Shown here: one piece after another, positions 61,234 through 64,000 of the stretch
Numbering within the stretch: position 1 is the stretch's first letter
Layout: each line of letters starts with the position of its first letter
Source of the DNA: Flavobacterium panacagri
Lineage (GTDB): Bacteria; Bacteroidota; Bacteroidia; Flavobacteriales; Flavobacteriaceae
NCBI RefSeq assembly: GCF_030378165.1
Contig: NZ_CP119766.1
Span: forward strand, 3,472,001 to 3,536,000
Direction of reading: 5' to 3'
DNA: 64,000 bases
Position numbers and translations under genes: made by a program
Notes under the pieces: model-generated
Told to the model about the DNA's origin: nothing
The model's input: the letters and a program-made list of their open reading frames with translations, nothing else
The model's database searches: none

Positions 61234-63162
61234 CTACATTTTAGTGATAATGAATTCGCTTCTTCGGTTCATTTGGTGCTGTGCATCGGTACATGGAACT
61301 CCATTTGAGCAATTATTGATTAATTGTGTTTCTCCGTAACCAATCGCACTTTCGATTCTTTCTGGTGCTACTCCCTGAGAAATCAGATAATCTCTTGTAG
61401 CTTTTGCTCTTCTGTCAGATAGTTCTAAGTTGTATTGATCATTGGCGCGGGAATCGGTATGTGATTCGATTTTAATGACAATATTGTTATACTGATGCAT
61501 CAAGAGAACGACTTTATTTAATTCTATTGCAGCATCATAACGAATGTTAGATTTGTCTAAATCAAAAAAGATGATACCGATTTTTATTTTTAAAACACCA
61601 TTTTCACGGGCGATTAATGCAGGATCTAAACCAATAAGAGCTTCGGTTTTTCCTGAATTGTTTGCTGTTATAATTGCCTTGATATTGTTATTGTAATTCT
61701 CTTTTGAAACTTCAATTGTATAATCGGTATTACAATTAACATTATTATTGAAATCATATTTTCCGTCCAGCTGAGAAACGGTTTCAGCAATTTTGATACC
61801 GTTTGCATTTTTTAGCGTTACCATAGCTCCTGCGATTCTATTGTTTGAAATCGCATCAAAAACATAACCGCTAATGGCTTGGTTGCAGGAACGTTCAAAA
61901 GAGTAAATATCATCATCACCTTTTCCTGTTTTTCTGTTAGAACATACAAAACCTTTATTGGTCGTTTCGTTCACAATGTAACCAAAATCATCTCGATTAC
62001 TGTTTAATGGTGCGCCAAGATTGTCAGGAGTATCAAAAAAAACATTATTTATTCGGCTTTCAAAAACATCTAAACCTCCTAAGCCTAAGAATCCGTCAGA
62101 AGAAAAATAGAGTGCCTGATCTGTAATGTAGGGAAACATTTCACGGCCGGTTGTATTTATTTTCTCGCCCAAATTTTTAGGTTCAGAAAATTGATTATTA
62201 CCTAAAATATCCACTACGAAAATATCTGTTGAACCAATCGTGCCAGGCATATCAGAAACAAAATAAAGCCTCTTACCATCTTTGCTTACGGAAGGATGTC
62301 CAACGGAATAATTATCGCTGTTAAAAGGCAGTTCTTTTATATCTTTCCATGAAACCGTGCCGTTGCTGTTCTCTGTAGCTGTAGCAGAAAAGATTTTGAG
62401 ATTATTAATGCCTTTGCTGTCGCGTTTTAGTTTGCCGTTATAGTTATTTCGGGTAAAATAAATGGTTTTTTCGTCGGGAGAAAAGGCAATGCAGGCTTCA
62501 TGATATTTTGTGGTTATGTCTTTCCCAAAACGCTCTTTAAAAGTAACATTAGACTGGGTTTCGCTAATTTTTCCCAATTGCATATTTAAGTATGGCTGAT
62601 CGTTCCATCCGTATTTGTCTGTTTTTAAATAAGAAGAATCAATGGTTGTGGAATAAACCAAATCGCCTTTGTATTACATTGGGCCAAAATCGGAATACGC
62701 CGAATTAATATCTAGATTTTCTAGCAGAAAAGATGGTTTTATGTTTTCAATATCTTCCAGTGTTACGTTTTTTAATGAGAAGTTCTTGGCTCTGGCATCG
62801 GTTGATTTTTGTTTCTCGGCGAAAGCCTTCATCCATTTTTTTGCCAGTTCATAATTTTGAATTCCCTGTAAGGATTGTGCATAACGGAATAGATATTCAG
62901 CAGAAACCTCATTTGGGTATTCTGAAATTAGTTTTCCATACCATTTTGAAGCACTTGACATTCTGGTATTGAAATAATAAGCATCTCCAAGTTTTTGAAG
63001 TATTTCTTTTGAAGCATCTCCATTGTTTATAGAAAGTTCATACGATTTGGCAGCCTCAACATAATACATCTTATCAAAAAGAGCATCGGCAGTTTTGTTC
63101 TTGGTCTGAGAATAAGTCAGCTGTATGACCAATAATGCGAGTATAGTAATTGTTCTTTTCAT
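61234..63162 (-). pseudogene. OmpA/PD40/TPR outer-membrane protein, interrupted by an in-frame TAA
   Basis: A 643-codon frame would encode a PorE-like or SprF-partner lipid-free protein. It has a signal peptide (ending TYSQ), TPR repeats (about 20-130), PD40/WD40-like propeller segments (IAFSPDEKTIYFTRNNYN, HPSVSKDGKRLYFVSDMPG), a carboxypeptidase-like domain (ISGYVFDAISNNRIAGAMVT) and an OmpA peptidoglycan-binding domain (IFFDLDKSNIRYDA, IESHTDSRAND, NLELSDRRAKATRDYL). Codon 163 (62674-62676) is TAA, after SAYSDFGPM; the frame resumes directly with YKGDLVYSTTIDSS. Homologues I know read FGPM/T-Y-YKxxLVYS here, so one Tyr codon seems to have become TAA. It follows a PorP/SprF gene by 12 nt. 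Confidence 0.85.
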
Positions 63163-63174
63163 AGAATGTCCATA

Positions 63175-64000
63175 TTAAAAGAATCTGGGTGATTTAAGTC
63201 CTTTTTTGCGTGAAACCAGTTCAAAGCGAAGCATAATTTCATGCGTACCACTGTTGTAATTCTGCAATGCGGTTGTGGTGTAATCGTAAGCATAACCAGC
63301 CATAATCATTGGTGTAATCTGGATGCCAACCAACCCGCTTACAGAATCCGATGTCCGATAAGAAACACCAAGTGTCAGAGCATTATTAAACATAAAATTG
63401 GCTGAAAAATCGGCAATAATAGGAGCACCGGCAACATATTTTACTAAAACAGCGGGTTTGAACTTGGTATGTGCTGAAAGATCAAACACAATACCGCCAA
63501 TAAGATATAAGTGCATCCTTTCGTTAACAAGATCATCGGCAATGTCGTCATAAGTATATCGCTCTCGGGTCATAAAATTAGGAATCGAAAGTCCGATATA
63601 ATCTCTTTCTCCATGCCAGTATAATCCAGCACCCACAACGGGAAGAAATTTATTGGTTATGTTTTCACGGAATTGCACATCGGGATCTTTATGGCTTCCT
63701 TTAGACCAATCGATATTGATAACACGTCCGCCTCCTTTTATTCCGAAAGAGAGTTTGTGTGATTCACCAGATTTAATGGTATAAGAGAAATTAGCATCTA
63801 AATATTGTTCTTCGGTTGGACCAATTTCTTCGTTTACAATCGAAATTCCAAGACCTACATTTTTCCCAACAGGTGTATCCAGTGTAAAACTTTGTGTGTC
63901 TGGCGCGCCTTCAATACCAACCCATTGTGTTCTGTAAATTCCGGTTATGGCTAAATGTCCCAGCGAACCTGCGTAGGCAGAATTCACCGTGAGCGTATTG
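63175..64000 (-). CDS. PorP/SprF family type IX secretion membrane protein (5' end cut by window)
   Basis: The outer-membrane PorP/SprF family is recognised from the N-terminal NTLTVNSAYAGSLGHLAITG followed by YRTQWVGIEGAP, then beta-barrel strands (KLSFGIKGGGRVINIDWSK, FGPTYWHGERDYIGLS-like, DSVSGLVGIQITPMIMAGYA) to the C-terminal EIMLRFELVSRKKG. Codons at 63988-63999 (NTLT) extend in frame to the edge, so the GTG at 63987 is Val, not the start. SprF-type proteins assist surface delivery of gliding adhesins with type B sorting domains, and these genes usually follow a large adhesin gene, which would lie beyond the window (inference). Confidence 0.9.
   Translation of the reverse strand, partial: NTLTVNSAYAGSLGHLAITGIYRTQWVGIEGAPDTQSFTLDTPVGKNVGLGISIVNEEIGPTEEQYLDANFSYTIKSGESHKLSFGIKGGGRVINIDWSKGSHKDPDVQFRENITNKFLPVVGAGLYWHGERDYIGLSIPNFMTRERYTYDDIADDLVNERMHLYLIGGIVFDLSAHTKFKPAVLVKYVAGAPIIADFSANFMFNNALTLGVSYRTSDSVSGLVGIQITPMIMAGYAYDYTTTALQNYNSGTHEIMLRFELVSRKKGLKSPRFF

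Noticed and set aside
62661..62661. TTG at 62661 as a genuine start of a separate OmpA gene
   Set aside because: The frame is continuous with the upstream TPR segment except for one TAA, and full-length homologues are single proteins; a new start 12 nt after the stop is possible by reinitiation but not needed.
58696..62676. Reassignment of UAA to a sense codon
   Set aside because: Many other intact genes in the window end in TAA at positions that fit their families, so general recoding is excluded; the two sites are local lesions or errors.

Overview
The window looks like the chromosome of a Flavobacterium or a close relative (Bacteroidota, Flavobacteriaceae). It is AT-rich. Promoters, where visible, have the Bacteroidota TAnnTTTG -7 box. 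Typical families include SusC/SusD, a FecR/ECF-sigma pair, a hybrid two-component system, a type IX secretion sorting domain, a PorP/SprF protein and lipoproteins with acidic residues after the lipid cysteine. No tRNA, rRNA, CRISPR array, prophage or complete insertion sequence was seen.

1-10.1 kb: an ECF sigma factor, FecR anti-sigma and STN-domain SusC receptor (cut by the window edge) form a trans-envelope signalling operon. About 1 kb of palindromic repeats follows. Next is a tight operon of a small His/Cys-rich exported protein, an ABC ATPase, a siderophore-type TonB receptor and two DUF3526 ABC-2 permeases. 10.2-20.6 kb: DUF1810, a DapB-like reductase, sdhAB without a membrane-anchor gene, a large type IX-secreted PQQ-type sugar dehydrogenase, a divergent HxlR/azoR pair with a clear double operator, and a thiolase.

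20.7-34 kb: a second siderophore-type receptor; a TauE/DUF1634/luciferase-like set; an AraC regulator divergent from a TonB receptor plus DUF4374 surface lipoprotein (XusAB-like); and two unrecognised genes (a membrane-TPR protein and a 130-residue protein) that share the same palindrome at the same distance from their -7 boxes. 33.5-42.6 kb: DoxX, esterase, OsmC, AraC, GNAT, quinone-reductase-like enzyme, a second DoxX, a CPBP protease and a LytS/LytTR pair.

42.9-60.1 kb: a polysaccharide utilisation locus. A hybrid two-component regulator diverges from SusC, SusD, a clan GH-A hydrolase, a GH43-like protein, GH2, GH43, an aldose 1-epimerase and another GH43, pointing to an arabinose-/galactose-containing plant glycan. 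The epimerase has an in-frame TAA before its catalytic glutamate. 60.2-64 kb: a FabZ-like hotdog protein without the usual catalytic histidine, an MgtC-type protein, and an OmpA/PorP-SprF pair. The OmpA gene also carries an in-frame TAA.

Much intergenic DNA is filled by several families of imperfect palindromic, MITE- or REP-like repeats, some nested in one another. Domain positions are estimates from reading the translations; no database search was possible.
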